From the NCBI RefSeq assembly GCF_047948215.1, contig NC_134460.1, positions 148,732,049-148,796,048 of the forward strand: a stretch of 64,000 nt of DNA, in the 5' to 3' direction. This document shows positions 1-11,985 of this stretch, one piece after another (the first letter of the stretch is position 1; the number at the start of each line of letters is the position of its first letter). The DNA is from Lycorma delicatula (taxonomy: Eukaryota > Arthropoda > Insecta > Hemiptera > Fulgoridae). The position numbers were made by a program, and so were the translations under genes. A model generated the notes under the pieces. The model saw only the letters and a program-made list of their open reading frames with translations. It was not told where the DNA came from and did no database searches.

Positions 1-790
1 GATTAGACTTTTATGTAGAGGTTAGGGATAAATTGCAAAGATGTGGCAATATTTCACACCACCCTTTTAGGATACTTGACGGAATTAATTTAAAAAGGAA
101 ATACAGTCACTACACATAGAGACTACATCACATGTTCTGTACTATTAATCACTTGCAAGACAGATAATCACCTTACGAAGAGCACCATCAATCATCTTCA
201 ACAGCCAACTCTGATGACTATTAAGGTTAGTTTATGATTTACTTCTCTCTTCATAAAACTCTTGGCCTTAACCATAACCCTAACCTCTATAAAAAAGAAC
301 AGATTAGAATCAGAACAAGTCACCCACTGTCCAAACCTGCTTTCCAACATTTAGAATTTGTGTTTTCCTGACATTAAGGCAGGTACATTAAAGTATGAAC
401 AATATTACTCAAATTACCTAAAAAAATAAATGAATTTCACCAACAACTGATTCACCTTTGGGTGATCATAAAGAGACTTAACCGCACAGAATAAAAAATT
501 CATTAAAACAAGAGCTACGAATTTAGCAATGCATATTAATCAATACAAAATGCTGAGTGTAACTCCAATATTAGTACCATCCTTACTATCAGATTCAAGA
601 TACTCTTGAAAAGCATACTGAACCTCTTGATAGTAATCTCTCTCTCTCTCTCTCTCAAAAAGCATTAAAGTTTATTTTTAAAAGTAAATATTTCACATCT
701 AACCATCTACAAGTCAAATAGCACCAAAATTTATTGCAGTCTATGTCACATATGTAAAAATTTACTGAAAATAAATCTTATTTTAAAACT
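1..790. other. intergenic or intronic DNA, nothing coding recognised
   Basis: AT-rich sequence downstream (in gene direction) of the last visible ATP synthase g exon. I looked on the minus strand for the missing C-terminal exon of that gene and did not find it. A (TC)n microsatellite lies at about 638-655. Confidence 0.5.
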
Positions 791-793
791 CAC

Positions 794-2005
794 TTTCACA
801 GTTAACTGTTTCCACCTGCCAGTTTGAAATCCTCCAATAAGGTTGCTAAATCCTTCTCTAACTTGACCAAATTCATTGGGTTTTGGAGGTGTAAGTTCTA
901 CTTTTGCATATTTTAAAAACAATTCCCAACGAGGCTTTGCTGCCTTAATTAAACCTGCAATAGAAACATATTCATACTTTATAATAAATAACATTAAGTT
1001 TAATTATAATTTATATTCAATTAAAATATTTTTTAAATGTTATAAACTTATGTACTCTATAAACTTCTCCAAAAAAAATTTCACACACACATCAAAATGT
1101 AATGACATTTTCAGATAAGCAGATAAATCAATTAACATGGATGAACCCTTATTACTGCCCATCTTAGAAGAAAAATAAAACAAGTATTGCTTGACAGGGT
1201 GAGACAGAACCTGTTCATTACCTACATCACACATTGAATCCTAACTTTTCATCATAATACTTGCATATTACCACCACAGATATAGCAGATGTATAAAAAA
1301 TGATTGTATTTTCTCCTAATCTTGGACAAAATCAAATTCACTTAACGCTGGCATTTCACATAAACAGGTTGCTCAAATTATAGGCTAGTTATGTTTAGGG
1401 TTGAATCAAATCTGTCTGGTTTATTTCCTACAATAAGTACTAAAAACTGATATGTTTGTTAAGGTAACATTAAAGTTTGCCTAGATCATTATTTACAAAC
1501 CATATAAAGATCATTATTTCTTACATACATACAGAATATGTTTTACAATTAATCATGTTTTGGGGTGCAATAATATAACCTGTTTGTAAAGCGAAATTCT
1601 TGTTCAACAATGAAAACTTTTTTCTCCTTGTCCCAACATTTAATCACCTCGGTTTCAGAAGTAACAGATTCCGTTTAATTGACTAATCCGATTAGTGGCA
1701 AATAAATATAAATACATATGTAAAAGAATATCAGGAATTTCATATTTCTTAAGAAATACTGATAGGTAGAAATATCATAAGGTAGATATAAATCGTTTTG
1801 ATTAGTTTAAAAAATACCACTTTTAAAGGTCAAAAAAGTCCTTATCCTTACTGTCCAAATGTCAAATCTTAAATACTGTTAATACTTTAATACGAGTTTC
1901 AAAATTAAACTTATTAACTTTCTTATAGTTTTCTACTTTTTTAAGCTTTATGTATTAGATAAAATAAACCTTAATTTTTTTACCTGCAAAATTCTTTCCA
2001 GCCAT
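794..2005 (-). CDS. ATP5MG: ATP synthase subunit g, mitochondrial (partial, 2 exons)
   Basis: Subunit g is a small membrane-sector (Fo) protein of mitochondrial ATP synthase that acts with subunit e in complex dimerisation at the inner membrane. Exon 1 (2005-1984) encodes MAGKNFA plus one base of the next codon and ends at a GTAAAA donor. Exon 2 (954-794) follows a TTGCAG acceptor, keeps the frame (phase 1) and ends at a GTGAGT donor. Exon 2 carries the family signature, AKPRWELFLKYAKVELTPP near residue 14 and WKQLTVK at the end. The two exons give 61 residues; the animal protein is about 100, so a C-terminal exon with the transmembrane helix is missing. I could not find it between position 1 and 790, so it probably lies outside the window. 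The start is the only ATG in frame before exon 2 with a clean donor. Family assignment is firm; gene completeness is not shown. Confidence 0.9.
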
Positions 2006-2984
2006 TTTTTCTTTCGATGCTACGGAAGTGTTGCCAACAATTCACTGAGGACATTTTATTAGATGTTACTGAATGATATTTAAATATCAAATCATTGATT
2101 AATATAAAGTATTACAATTATTTTAAAACTGAATTCACTTCGAATGAATTCTATTTCAGAGAAATCTACGTATTATTTTTTAAAACAATGTTTTAATTGA
2201 TTTCGAGAAAGAAATTTTACTATTTTTTAATAAACTTAAAAAAAAAATTAATTTGCTTGTCTATGACTATCAGAGTTGTTATTAGTTAAACATTTTAACG
2301 TGTGAGACTGACTGAATCAAATTGTATTATAAAATTATTTTTTTCCTTCAAAAATTCAGCTGTTTTTGCGACGACCTCAGTAAATGGAACTGCTACTATC
2401 GTGCTGGTCTCGGTTGACATATTGCTGGCGGTTTTTTTTTTTAAATTAGGTACACGAAAAGTGTACATCAGAAAGTATACATGATTTGAATTGTATCCCC
2501 TCATTTGGAATATTTTATTTGTTTATATATTTCATAATATTTTCAAATGTTTTAAGACAGTATACTTTTTTTGTAGATTGTTGTCAATGAACTAGTTAAA
2601 CAATTGTTTAAGTATTGATTATATACATATTTAAAACTAAATCATGTTAACTATTGTTGAAAATTCTGCAATCTGAAAGGTTTATGTTATATATTAAAGG
2701 GACATTGTGTTTGTTTGATTAGATATTGTCTTATTTGTTTTGTTTATTGTGAACGCTACAATGATTCCAGATTATTTAACTTTGCTTTCATTTCTATTTA
2801 TTTTATGTGGGAGTATGACAATTAGTGTGCTGTTACATTCATTTGTGTGTGATAGACATTTTGTAGTGTTGAGATCTACAGGGGAGATAAGTAATCTGTG
2901 AGATCTTTTTTTTTTTTTTTGTTAAACTTGGAATTGGAACGAGGACATTCAGGAAGTGTGGAGTTATGTAACCAGTTTTAGCCT
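2006..2984. other. upstream region of the subunit g gene, no gene recognised
   Basis: Contains the presumed promoter of the minus-strand subunit g gene just above 2005. Short open frames exist on both strands around 2295-2504 but match nothing I know. Confidence 0.4.
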
Positions 2985-3275
2985 TAACCCACCGGGTTGG
3001 TCTAGTGGTGAATGCGTCTTCCCAAATCATCTGATTTGGAAGTTCAGTGTTTAAGTCCTAGTAAAGTCAGTTATTTTTACACGGATTTGAATACTAGATC
3101 ATGGATACCGGTGCTCTTTGGTGGTTGGGTTTCAATTAACCACACATCTCAGTAATAGTCAAACTGAGACTGTACAAGACTACACTTCATTTACACTCAT
3201 ACATATCCTCATTCATCCTCTTAAGTATTATCTGAACAGTAATTACTGGAGGCTAAACAGGAAAAAGAAAGGTTT
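2985..3275 (+). repeat. tRNA-derived SINE
   Basis: The head resembles a tRNA gene: an A-box-like GGTCTAGTGGTGAATGC near 2998, then a B-box-like AGTTCAGTGTTTAAGTCC near 3042. It is followed by a non-tRNA body that ends GGAGGCTAAACAGG. A related body recurs at about 59320-59415, so this is a dispersed repeat and not a functional tRNA gene. Confidence 0.7.
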
Positions 3276-3595
3276 TTAGCATCAGTCATTTAGTTGCTAT
3301 AAACATTGAAGAAGTTGTGTAAAGAAATGGTACCTTTAATTGCTTGTGAGGGAGCCAAAGCATATCTACTTCTCTTTGTATATCTAATGATGCACTCCAA
3401 GACTACTAAAAATCTAGAAATGGTACTTCAAGTGTAGCAGTTGCTGGTTATTTATTGCATACATTTTTAATCGTTTTTTCTTGCTGACTGAAAACTGATC
3501 AACAAATCTTCAAAAGTAAGTATAAGTCTGATTTGAAAAATTCAAAACCCAAAAAATATAATATAAATTCTGCCTAACATGTAAAACACATATAT

Positions 3596-3941
3596 TATTA
3601 TTATTATTATTATGCTTTTACGGCCAACATGGGACCACTTAAGTCAATTTTAGTTGGATCTTTTCTGAGAAAAGCGTGTTATTTTACTCTTTCGAGCTGC
3701 CCAGTATTTCTTCATCCGTTCAGATCTTGCTTTCTTTTCTTCATCCGTAAACACCCTCTTCGTTGTATTTTGTCGTTTGTCTGTCTTTTGTTTAAATCTA
3801 ATGCTTTTATCTTTTAGCTTTGTAATTTTTGCAGTTTTATTCTGTAGGTCAGTCAGGGAAATTCCCAATTCTTTCATATCTTCTCTAATTTCTTTGATCC
3901 ATCCTACTTCTAACTTTTGGAACCAGAGCTTTTCAATGATA
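3596..3941 (-). mobile_element. 5'-truncated LINE fragment with (AAT)n tail and 15-bp target duplication
   Basis: The minus strand encodes the C-terminal tail of a LINE polyprotein, with WIKEIREDMKELG and ARSERMKKYWAARK motifs of the sort found at the end of insect endonuclease-reverse transcriptases. The element's 3' end is a short AAT repeat (plus strand ATT repeat at 3593-3613). GTAAAACACATATAT occurs at 3581-3595 and again at 3942-3956, a 15-bp target-site duplication that fixes both borders. It differs in tail and duplication length from the main LINE family of this window. Confidence 0.8.
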
Positions 3942-3956
3942 GTAAAACACATATAT

Positions 3957-5415
3957 ATATATATATATTTTTTTTTTTGTTTTCTCATGGTTTATTTTAA
4001 AGAAAAACTTATTCAAGAGATGATTCATCCAATACATCCAAGATATTTTTACCAATAATATCTTTTACCACTCATTGGTTTTAAACACTTTTTGTTCAGA
4101 ATCCATTTTAAAGAAAAATATACCAGCCAAACTTTATAGTTTGAAACCTAATAGTTCTTATGACTTTAGTTAAGAAATTTGGTTAAAATTTACTAAGCAA
4201 CTTGAGCAAAACTTTTGTTGAGTTAGCAGCAGCTAAGTTACAGGAATGGATCTTGTACTTCTATATTAGTAGATCTTACCCATATAATTAAGGAATTTGC
4301 ATATAGTTTGCTGTCTTCCTCCTAAAATTTGAGAAAAAATAAATTAACCTACCCTTGGAAAATTATGATACTGTATTTCTACACATTGAATAGTTTTGCT
4401 GGAAAGTATTCAAACACAACAGTGATGCTGTTGCTTATCAAAAAACAGAAGAGAGTTGGTTTTATGTAAACGTTGTCAGTCAAAGAATGACTTCTTAGAA
4501 AGTTTAATATATTATGTTATAAAATTTATGTCAATCAATTATGCTTATATGTCCCATCCCCTATTGGTTAGAGATAATATATATAATACATTAATTCATA
4601 ACAGAAAGCTATATATTAATTAATTTCTTGCTTTATACTATTTGATTCTAATTTTTCAAAGATTATCCTCTGTCTTTTGGTACCAAAAATATGTGTGTTT
4701 CTGCCATAATCAACACAATTAGGTATATGTAATATAACATGAAATATAAACACTCCCAAATAGCCAGGTTTCAGAGCAACAATCATTCCATACCGGGCAC
4801 TGTGGGAAAGTGAGGAGTGAATTTATTTCCCATTTTTTAATTAATTACACCCTAAACATACTAGCATGCCTAGCCTGCTAAAGAAATGAACAAATGTCTT
4901 GAATGATAATCACTTATTGCATTAGTCCATAAATAAATAAAAAAATAGTAAATATTTTATTGTAATGCATCCAGAAACAGAATAAGTTTAATATTTTTTT
5001 TATCAGTACATAAGTACATTTTTTCCACTAGCTTTATATATGATTACATACTGTCTATAATATTGTTGTATGTTATAAAATACTCTTGTTAGAAAATATA
5101 TATTGTATCATTTTTACAAAATGGTTTTGAATACTGGCAGTATTTATTTTTCTTACTTTTCATTGCTTTTTTATGTATATAATTACACAATAATCACTGG
5201 AGTTAATTGCATACAAGTAAATGTTTAAATATTTTAAAGAAATGAAACAAACACATTCTATCAGTTACATTTGAGGAAAAGCTTTTATTCAATTATTTCT
5301 TAGTTTAAACCATATTACAGCATAACAAACATCACTTGAATTTCAAATATTTTTTAATTAAATGTTTAGTTTTGCAATATAAATTATCTATCTCTAAGGG
5401 ATTATACATTAATAA
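3957..5415. other. intergenic, no gene recognised
   Basis: AT-rich, with a TA microsatellite at 3950-3967. No convincing coding sequence or repeat family seen. Confidence 0.4.
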
Positions 5416-8400
5416 GCTCCCTCTATGAATCATGAGACCATGCTAATGGTAAGGGACTTGAGAGCTCAGTGACACAGAGTAGCTGGACCAAAGGTTCAAT
5501 CATATCAGAGAGGTATCTGCTGAGAGCTAAGGTTAAGGAATGATTCCTGAAAGAGGGCAGCAGCTCTTTCAGTAGTTGTTAAGAGCATAAGTCAGAAGGA
5601 CTTAAACAGCCATATCAACATCACTCAATCTTCTGAGTACTACACAGCTGAAAGCATTGGAAAACTACAGCTACTTTTTTCCAAGAAAATGTTGCTCTAC
5701 ATTTTCATGTAACAAAGATGGAGGCGCCTTCCTTGGTAAAATATCCCAGAGGTAAATTAAAATATAACATTCTATGAGTCAAGGCGTGGCATGTTAGAAG
5801 TTTAAAAAAGGTTGGTCGGTTAGAAAATTTAAAGAGGGAAATGAATCCCTCTTTAAATGTAGGTGTAGTAGAAATTAGCGAGGTTCGATAGGAAGAGGAA
5901 AACAATTTTTGGTTAGGTGAGTTTAGAATAATTAACACAGCTACAAATAAAGGACAGGCAGGAGTAGGTTTTGTAATGAACAATATGATAGTGAAGAGAT
6001 ACTGTGTCACTATGCATTATTTCAAAATGTGTAGTGACAGAATTATTGTAATAAGGATAAAATCAAAACTTAATGATACAGATGTTACAATGATCTGTAT
6101 GTCTACAAGTGCCCATGATGATGATGAGGTAGTGTGTGTATACAAAGAAATTGATGAAGTAATTAAATACATAAAAGGGGATGAAAATTTAATAATAGTT
6201 GGAGATTGGAATGCAAACATTGGAAAAGGCAAGGAAGCAAATATTGTGGGTGAATATGGGCTGGGCAAAAGGAATGAAAGAGGGACAACTTATAGAGTTT
6301 TGCATGAAGCATTATTTAGTAATTGCCAACACCCAATTTAAAAATCATAATAGAAGAATATACACATGGAAAAAGCCAGGCGATACTGCAAGGTATCAGA
6401 TAGATTATATCATGGTTAAGCAAAGATTTAGACATCAATTCGTTGACTGCAAAACTTACCCTGGAGCAGACATTGATAGCGACCATAATTTGGTCATAAT
6501 GAAATGTAGATTGGGGTTTAAAAACCTGAAGAAAAGGTGTCAGATGAATCGGTGGAATTTAGAGAAGCTTGAGGAAGAGGAGGTAAAGAAGATTTTTGAG
6601 GAGGACATCGCAAGAGGTCTGAGTAAAAAAGATAAGGTAGAAAATGTAGAAGAAGAATGGGAGAATGTTAAAAAGGAAATTCTTAAATCAGCAGAAGCAA
6701 ACTTAGGCGGAATAAAGAGAACCGGTAGAAAACCGTGGGTTTCAGACGATATATTGCAGCTGATGGATGAATGTAGAAAACATAAGAATGCTAGTGATGA
6801 AGAAAGTAAAAGGAACTATCGGCAATTAAGAAATGCTATAAACAGGAAGTGCAAACTGGCGAAAGAAGAGTGGATTAAAGAAAAGTGTTCAGAAGTGGAA
6901 AGAGAAATGAACATTGGTAAAATAGACGGAGCATACAGGAAAGTTAGGAAAATTTTGTGGTACATAAATTAAAATCTAATAATGTGTTAAACAGAGATGG
7001 TACACCAATTTATAATACAAAAGGAAAGGTCGATAGATGGGTGGAAGGAATATATTGAAGAGTTATACGGAGGAAATGAATTAGAAAAAAAAGTGTGTTT
7101 TCTAATTTAGGAAGAAGAGGAATTCAAAGAGAATGAAAGGGGAGAAAGAATACTGAGATCTGAATTTAAGAGAGCATTAAAAGATTTGAACGGCAGAAAG
7201 GCTCTTGGAATAGATGGAATACCTGCAGAATTACTGCGCAGTGCAGGTGAGGAAGCAATAGATAGGTTATACAAACTGGTGTGTAATATTTACAAAAAAG
7301 GGGAAATTCTGTCAGACTTCAAAAAGAGTGTTATAGTTATGATACCAAAGAAAGCAGGAGCAAATAAATGTGAAGAATACAGAATAATTAGTTTAACTAG
7401 TCATGCATAAAAAATCTTAACTAGAATTTTGTACAGAAGAATTGAGAGGAGAGTGGAAGAAGTGTTAGGAGAAGACCAATTTTGTTTCAGGAAAAGTATA
7501 GGGACAAGGGAAGCAATTTTAGCGCTCAGATTAATAATGGAAGGACTAAAGAAATAGAAAGAATAAAGAAAAACAAACCAACATTCTTCGCTTTTGTAGA
7601 CCTAGAAAAGGCATTTGATGATGTAAACTGGAATAAAATGTTCAGCATTTTAAAAAAATTAGGTTTGTAGATAGAAGAGATAGTAAGTACAGAGATAGAA
7701 GAACAATTGCTAATATTTACAGGAACCAAACAGCAACAGTAATAATTGAGGAACATAAGAAAGAAGCTGTAATAAAAAAGGGAGTTTGACAAGGATGTTC
7801 CCTATCCCCATTACTTTTTAATCTTTACATAGAACTAGCAGTTAACGATGTTAAAGAACAATTTAGATCTGGAGTAACAGTAGAAGGTGAAAAGATAAAG
7901 ATGCTATGATTTGCTGATGATATAGTAATTCTAGTTGAGAGTAAAAAGGATTTAGAAGAAACAATGAATGGCATGGATGAAGTCCTACGCAAGAACTACT
8001 GCATGAAAATAAACAAGAACAAAACGAAAGTAATGAAATGTATTAGAAATAATGTAGGTAGACCACTGAATATAAAAATTGGAAGAAAAAAGATTATGGT
8101 AGTAGAAGAAAATTTGTTATTTGTTATTTGGGAAGTAGAATTACTAATGATGGACAAAGCAGGAGTGATATAAAATGCTGAATAGCACAGGCGAAACGAG
8201 CCTTCATTTAGAAATATAATTTGTTTATATAAAAAATTAATTTAAACGTCAGGAAAGCATTTTTGAAAGTATATGTTTGGAGCATAGCTTATATGGAAGT
8301 GAAACTTGGACGATTGGAGTACCTGAGAAGAAAAGGTTAGAAGCTTTTGGAATGTAGTGTTATAGGAGAATGTTAAAAATCAGATGGCTGGATAAAGTGA

Positions 8401-8688
8401 CAAATGAAGAGGTGTTGTGGAAAATTGATGAAGAAAGAAGCATTTGGAAAAATAAAGTTAAAAAAGGGACAAACTTATAGGCTAAATATTAAGGCATCCT
8501 GGAATAGTCACTTTAATATTGGAGGGACAGGTAGAAGGGAAAAATTGTACAGGCAGGCAACATTTGGACTATGGAAAACAAATTGTTAGGGATATAGGTT
8601 GTATGGCTATACCAAAATGAAACGGCTAGCACTAGATAGGGAATCTTGGAGAGCTGCTTCAAACCAGTCAAATGACTGAAGAATAAAA
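5416..8688 (+). mobile_element. RTE-like LINE, copy A, full length but decayed
   Basis: The 5' end matches that of the intact copy at 35975-39254 (CTCTATGAATCATGAGACC), and the 3' end carries the family terminus CAGTCAAATGACTGAAGA near 8666. Endonuclease and reverse-transcriptase motifs are readable in order (GDWNANIG, SDHNLVIM, IDGIPAELLR, FVDLEKAF and a damaged ADD box), but frameshifts and stops break the frame throughout. The 5' and 3' thirds are strongly diverged from the intact copy, whereas about 6330-7520 is almost free of divergence and nearly identical to copy C at 57 kb. No clear target duplication remains. It ends about 400 bp upstream of the CEBPZOS-like start codon. Confidence 0.9.
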
Positions 8689-8991
8689 TTTAGTATGTTT
8701 AGTTTTCTGATTAGAAAAAATAAATATGCATTATCTCTGTATATTTGCTACAGCTGACATGTATCTATTAACCTTCACATATATAAATGAAAATTATAAA
8801 CACTGGGGTTTTTCATTTTTATTTTAGCTTAGGATATATGTTGTTATTTTACTGTCAGTATATTTGGGCAAATGCTTTCTACAATAGTTTCAGTTAGAAA
8901 TTTACATACACTTCAAATCTATCATCCAACTGCTTTTGTAAGAATATTCGTTTGATCGAATTGTTTTTCATGACTAAATTGAAAAACTTTT

Positions 8992-9012
8992 GAAAATCGA
9001 TATATCGAATGG
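8992..9012. promoter_or_regulatory. DRE-like palindrome upstream of the CEBPZOS-like start
   Basis: AATCGATATATCGAAT contains the core of the TATCGATA element known from Drosophila housekeeping promoters. It lies about 100 bp upstream of the first start codon of the three-frame locus. Promoter function is inferred from motif and position only. Confidence 0.35.
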
Positions 9013-9069
9013 TAACGTTTCTCGATTTCAACGTGAATTCGATTGATATTTTATAAAATTCATTTTGAG

Positions 9070-9141
9070 ATGGCAAAGGTTAGAAATCGTGTTACATTTT
9101 TAATCAGCTATGTTGAAGAAATATCCAAAGTCTTTTTTTAG
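9070..9141 (+). other. upstream ORF overlapping the CEBPZOS-like start codon
   Basis: An ATG at 9070 opens a 23-codon frame that ends at TAG 9139-9141. It overlaps the main start (9110) in a different frame. If the mRNA begins upstream of 9070, this would reduce or regulate initiation at 9110. Its peptide has no resemblance I recognise. Confidence 0.4.
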
Positions 9142-11965
9142 AAAGTTATTTGGTGGTAGTGTAAAATTTTTGTTGGCCGTAGAATTAGGAAGTCTTGTAA
9201 TAAGTTACGGTGTTTGGCATCAGCTGAATAGGTCTCAAGGTTAGTCAATTGTATGATTTTACATCTGCTTTCTTATTTTGATTTTATTTAAAATTTATTT
9301 CTTGAATTACTTTTGAACCGGTTTAAGTTGAACAGCTTTTGACTAAATTTTTGTTAGCATTGGTTCTTAACATCCAATTTCGAATAATGAATGTTCGTTC
9401 CGTTCTGTAATAATTTGATCGGTATGAATTTTTTTATCAGCAAATGTTTTTCTAACAAAGTAATTTAAGCTGTTCAGTAACATTTAGTTTTACTCTTTGT
9501 TATAATATTGTTCAGAGTCACTTAGGTTGAAATTTAAGTGTTCTTTGCTTTTCGTTTTATGTAGAAAGTATTGATCTTTTAGATGCAGCCAGGGTTTGGG
9601 GTTGCATGAAGTAATATATGAGCCTTTGTTGTTTAGGTCTGATAAATTATATGTTCATCTGAAGTAAAATAGATCAACATTATTGATTTGTGTGACACGT
9701 TTTGTATTTCAGTAGGAGTAAATTATTAATCATTCTAATTCACTGATAATGTACAGTAATGTTTAAAACATTAAAGAATTTTATATCAGTTTTATTTTGA
9801 TCAGATCTTGTCATTTTTCACAGTATGTAGATTAGTACAGATTTTATTTGCAGTGTTGTGATTGAAGCCTCAGTATTTTTTTTTGTTGTAATTTATATGT
9901 GAAGTAATGTGTTTGTTAACAACTCAGATGTGATATATTTTTGTTAATTTTTTTTACAGATTTTCGATTGTATATGCATAAAAACTATAACTGGATCCTT
10001 GAAGGTAAATATACATAATCACATTTTTATTTTATACATATTTATACATTTTAATTTTTTTATTCTATACATTATATCTTCAGCAGGCTATGTATACTGA
10101 TCTTTTTTTATTTTTAAATTTGATTAACAATTTTTAAATTATCGTGATTTAGTCATAAAACTGCATCGGTGATAACCTCATTTCATTTATTACTAAATTT
10201 TGTTATTCAAATTAAGCAAGCGATAGTTTTTTAAAATTACAGTCTCTATATATAATCTGCTTTTCTTATTTTTTAATATATCAAATTAGTTACCATTATT
10301 GTAGGTTGTTGAAATGATTACTCTAGGCGAGTTTGTTAGTTTCAGTTTATTACTGAGTTATTGTTAAAATGTATATAATGACATTGCTGTTGTTATGGAG
10401 TATAGGGTTTTTTTTATATATACTGATTTTAATTTATATTCACAAATAATGACTTTTATTAGATTGATAAATCTTAATTGACTTTTAGCTAATAAAGATG
10501 ATTAGAATAGTGAGTATTGTTTTGTGAACTAGTCATTTTTGGCTATCCTCTGGTTGTGGGTGTGGTAGAACCATAAACAAATTGTAATAAGTAACATATA
10601 ATTGGATTGTAATTTGTGTTTGAATAGCATATAATTATGAGATTGTGGCTACGTGACAGTATATTCGTGAAGAGTAAATTACACTACCTGAGGTTTTTAG
10701 CTCTTTTCTAAGTTTAAAATTCCAGGAAATTAAAGGAAACAAGTTTGAGGACAATGAAGAGATAAAAAATGTGACAAGAGGACTTATGATGCTTAGTAAA
10801 AACAACTTTGAAAAATGCTTTAACTATAGAGTTTTATTAGTCGAGGACAAGTCATTGAACTAAATAGGTTAAATATTTTTATTTTTATGAGCCATGGTTG
10901 AATACTTCTTAATCACTTCTCTGAATCAATATCCAACATATAGAGCGTATCGATGAACAACGTCAACAGTAGAGATGTAATGCACCAGCACCCTTTATTT
11001 TGATATAATTGTGAATATTTTTAGAATGTTTACCTATAAAATTAATGCTACAAAACTTTTCTAGCTTAAGATTATAATATTAGTCACTGCCAGTTACTTA
11101 TTGAAATAGTCATTTTTTTATAGTTACTGTTTTTATAGAATAAATTGATTTGTTCAAACTTCTGCTAAATTATATTATTTTTTACTATTGTAATGTGAGA
11201 TATTAGGTATATTCTGTTATTTATAAGTGTAGTAATTTTGTTTAAATAGATATATGATTATTATTATAGCTTCTTTCTATGTTATGGAAAATCATCAGAT
11301 ACATGTATACAGTAGATTTATACATTTAACGTCTTTGTGTACGATTATAATATACTTTCTTCTTATCGATAGATTATGTAAATTCATTTTTTTATGTGTA
11401 ATAAATCATTCAAAATGCTCTTAAAGAGGGACTAAAAACATCAATAAACAAAATAATTTCATTGTATAATATTCATGGTTAAAGTTGCTTTAATTCTAGT
11501 GTTATCTAGTTAGATGAATACTTAAAAACATTGCCTAGGTTAAAAAAATACAGTAATATTAGATTAAATTTTTTGTTAAATCATTTTCTACATCATATTA
11601 AGGCTATTTTTATTTAAATATTTGTTTACTTATTTTGAAGGTTATTTTGTATTTCTAAAATTTATTTATTATGCGACCATTAATGGTTGGTTTTATTATA
11701 TCGCTAGAAATTTTGTACATTTTGCTCTCCTTTTGGCTGTTAAGTAATTTGGAGTTTTTTCTTTCATACTTATCGATAGATCTCATTATTACATCCTTAT
11801 TATTCCTTAATACAACTTATTTTTTGTTTTAATTATGCCAGAAATACATTAAAACATTTTTTTTCTTTTGTAGGTTATTACAAAGTTGGAGAAACAGTGT
11901 CATCTGAAAATATTAATATTCGTAAAGCTGATATAGAAACCTGGAAGTCTAAGGGTGAAATCTGA
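9110..11965 (+). CDS. CEBPZOS: CEBPZOS-like small mitochondrial protein (3 exons, 88 aa), first frame of the locus
   Basis: Exons 9110-9239, 9960-10004 and 11874-11965 join through GTTAGT/ACAG and GTAAAT/TAG junctions, both phase 1, to an 88-residue protein. The N-terminus is basic (MLKKYPKSFFRK), followed by a single hydrophobic segment at residues 17-35, then SQDFRLYMHKNYNWILEGYYKVGE. This last stretch matches the conserved SQDFR...YP.ILE.YYK core of vertebrate CEBPZOS, a roughly 80-residue mitochondrial protein of poorly known function. The third exon does not end at the stop: after 20 untranslated bases without an ATG it opens the next frame (11986). The start at 9110 is chosen because it gives the family-like N-terminus. 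Exon structure is inferred from splice signals, frame and homology. Confidence 0.85.
10725..10870 (+). mobile_element. possible mariner C-terminal remnant in intron 2
   Basis: One frame reads GNKFEDNEEIKNVTRG...NNFEKCF, which resembles the end of mariner transposases (a GRRFxDxEE-type motif). It is too short and decayed to place firmly. Confidence 0.3.
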
Positions 11966-11985
11966 TTTTTTTTTTGTGATTAGTT

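Noticed and set aside
1..300. Short inverted pair around TAGAGGTTAGGG (about 16-28 and 282-294)
   Set aside because: Arms are short and borders undefined; could be chance in this base composition.
2295..2504. Open frames on both strands, including a minus-strand MSTETSTIVAVPF peptide with a reasonable start context
   Set aside because: No resemblance to a known family, no clear splice partner and opposite frames equally open; not enough to call an exon.
2985..3060. Possible tRNA gene
   Set aside because: Only box A and B resemblance; no cloverleaf or anticodon stem could be built, and the attached body recurs elsewhere, so it is a SINE head.
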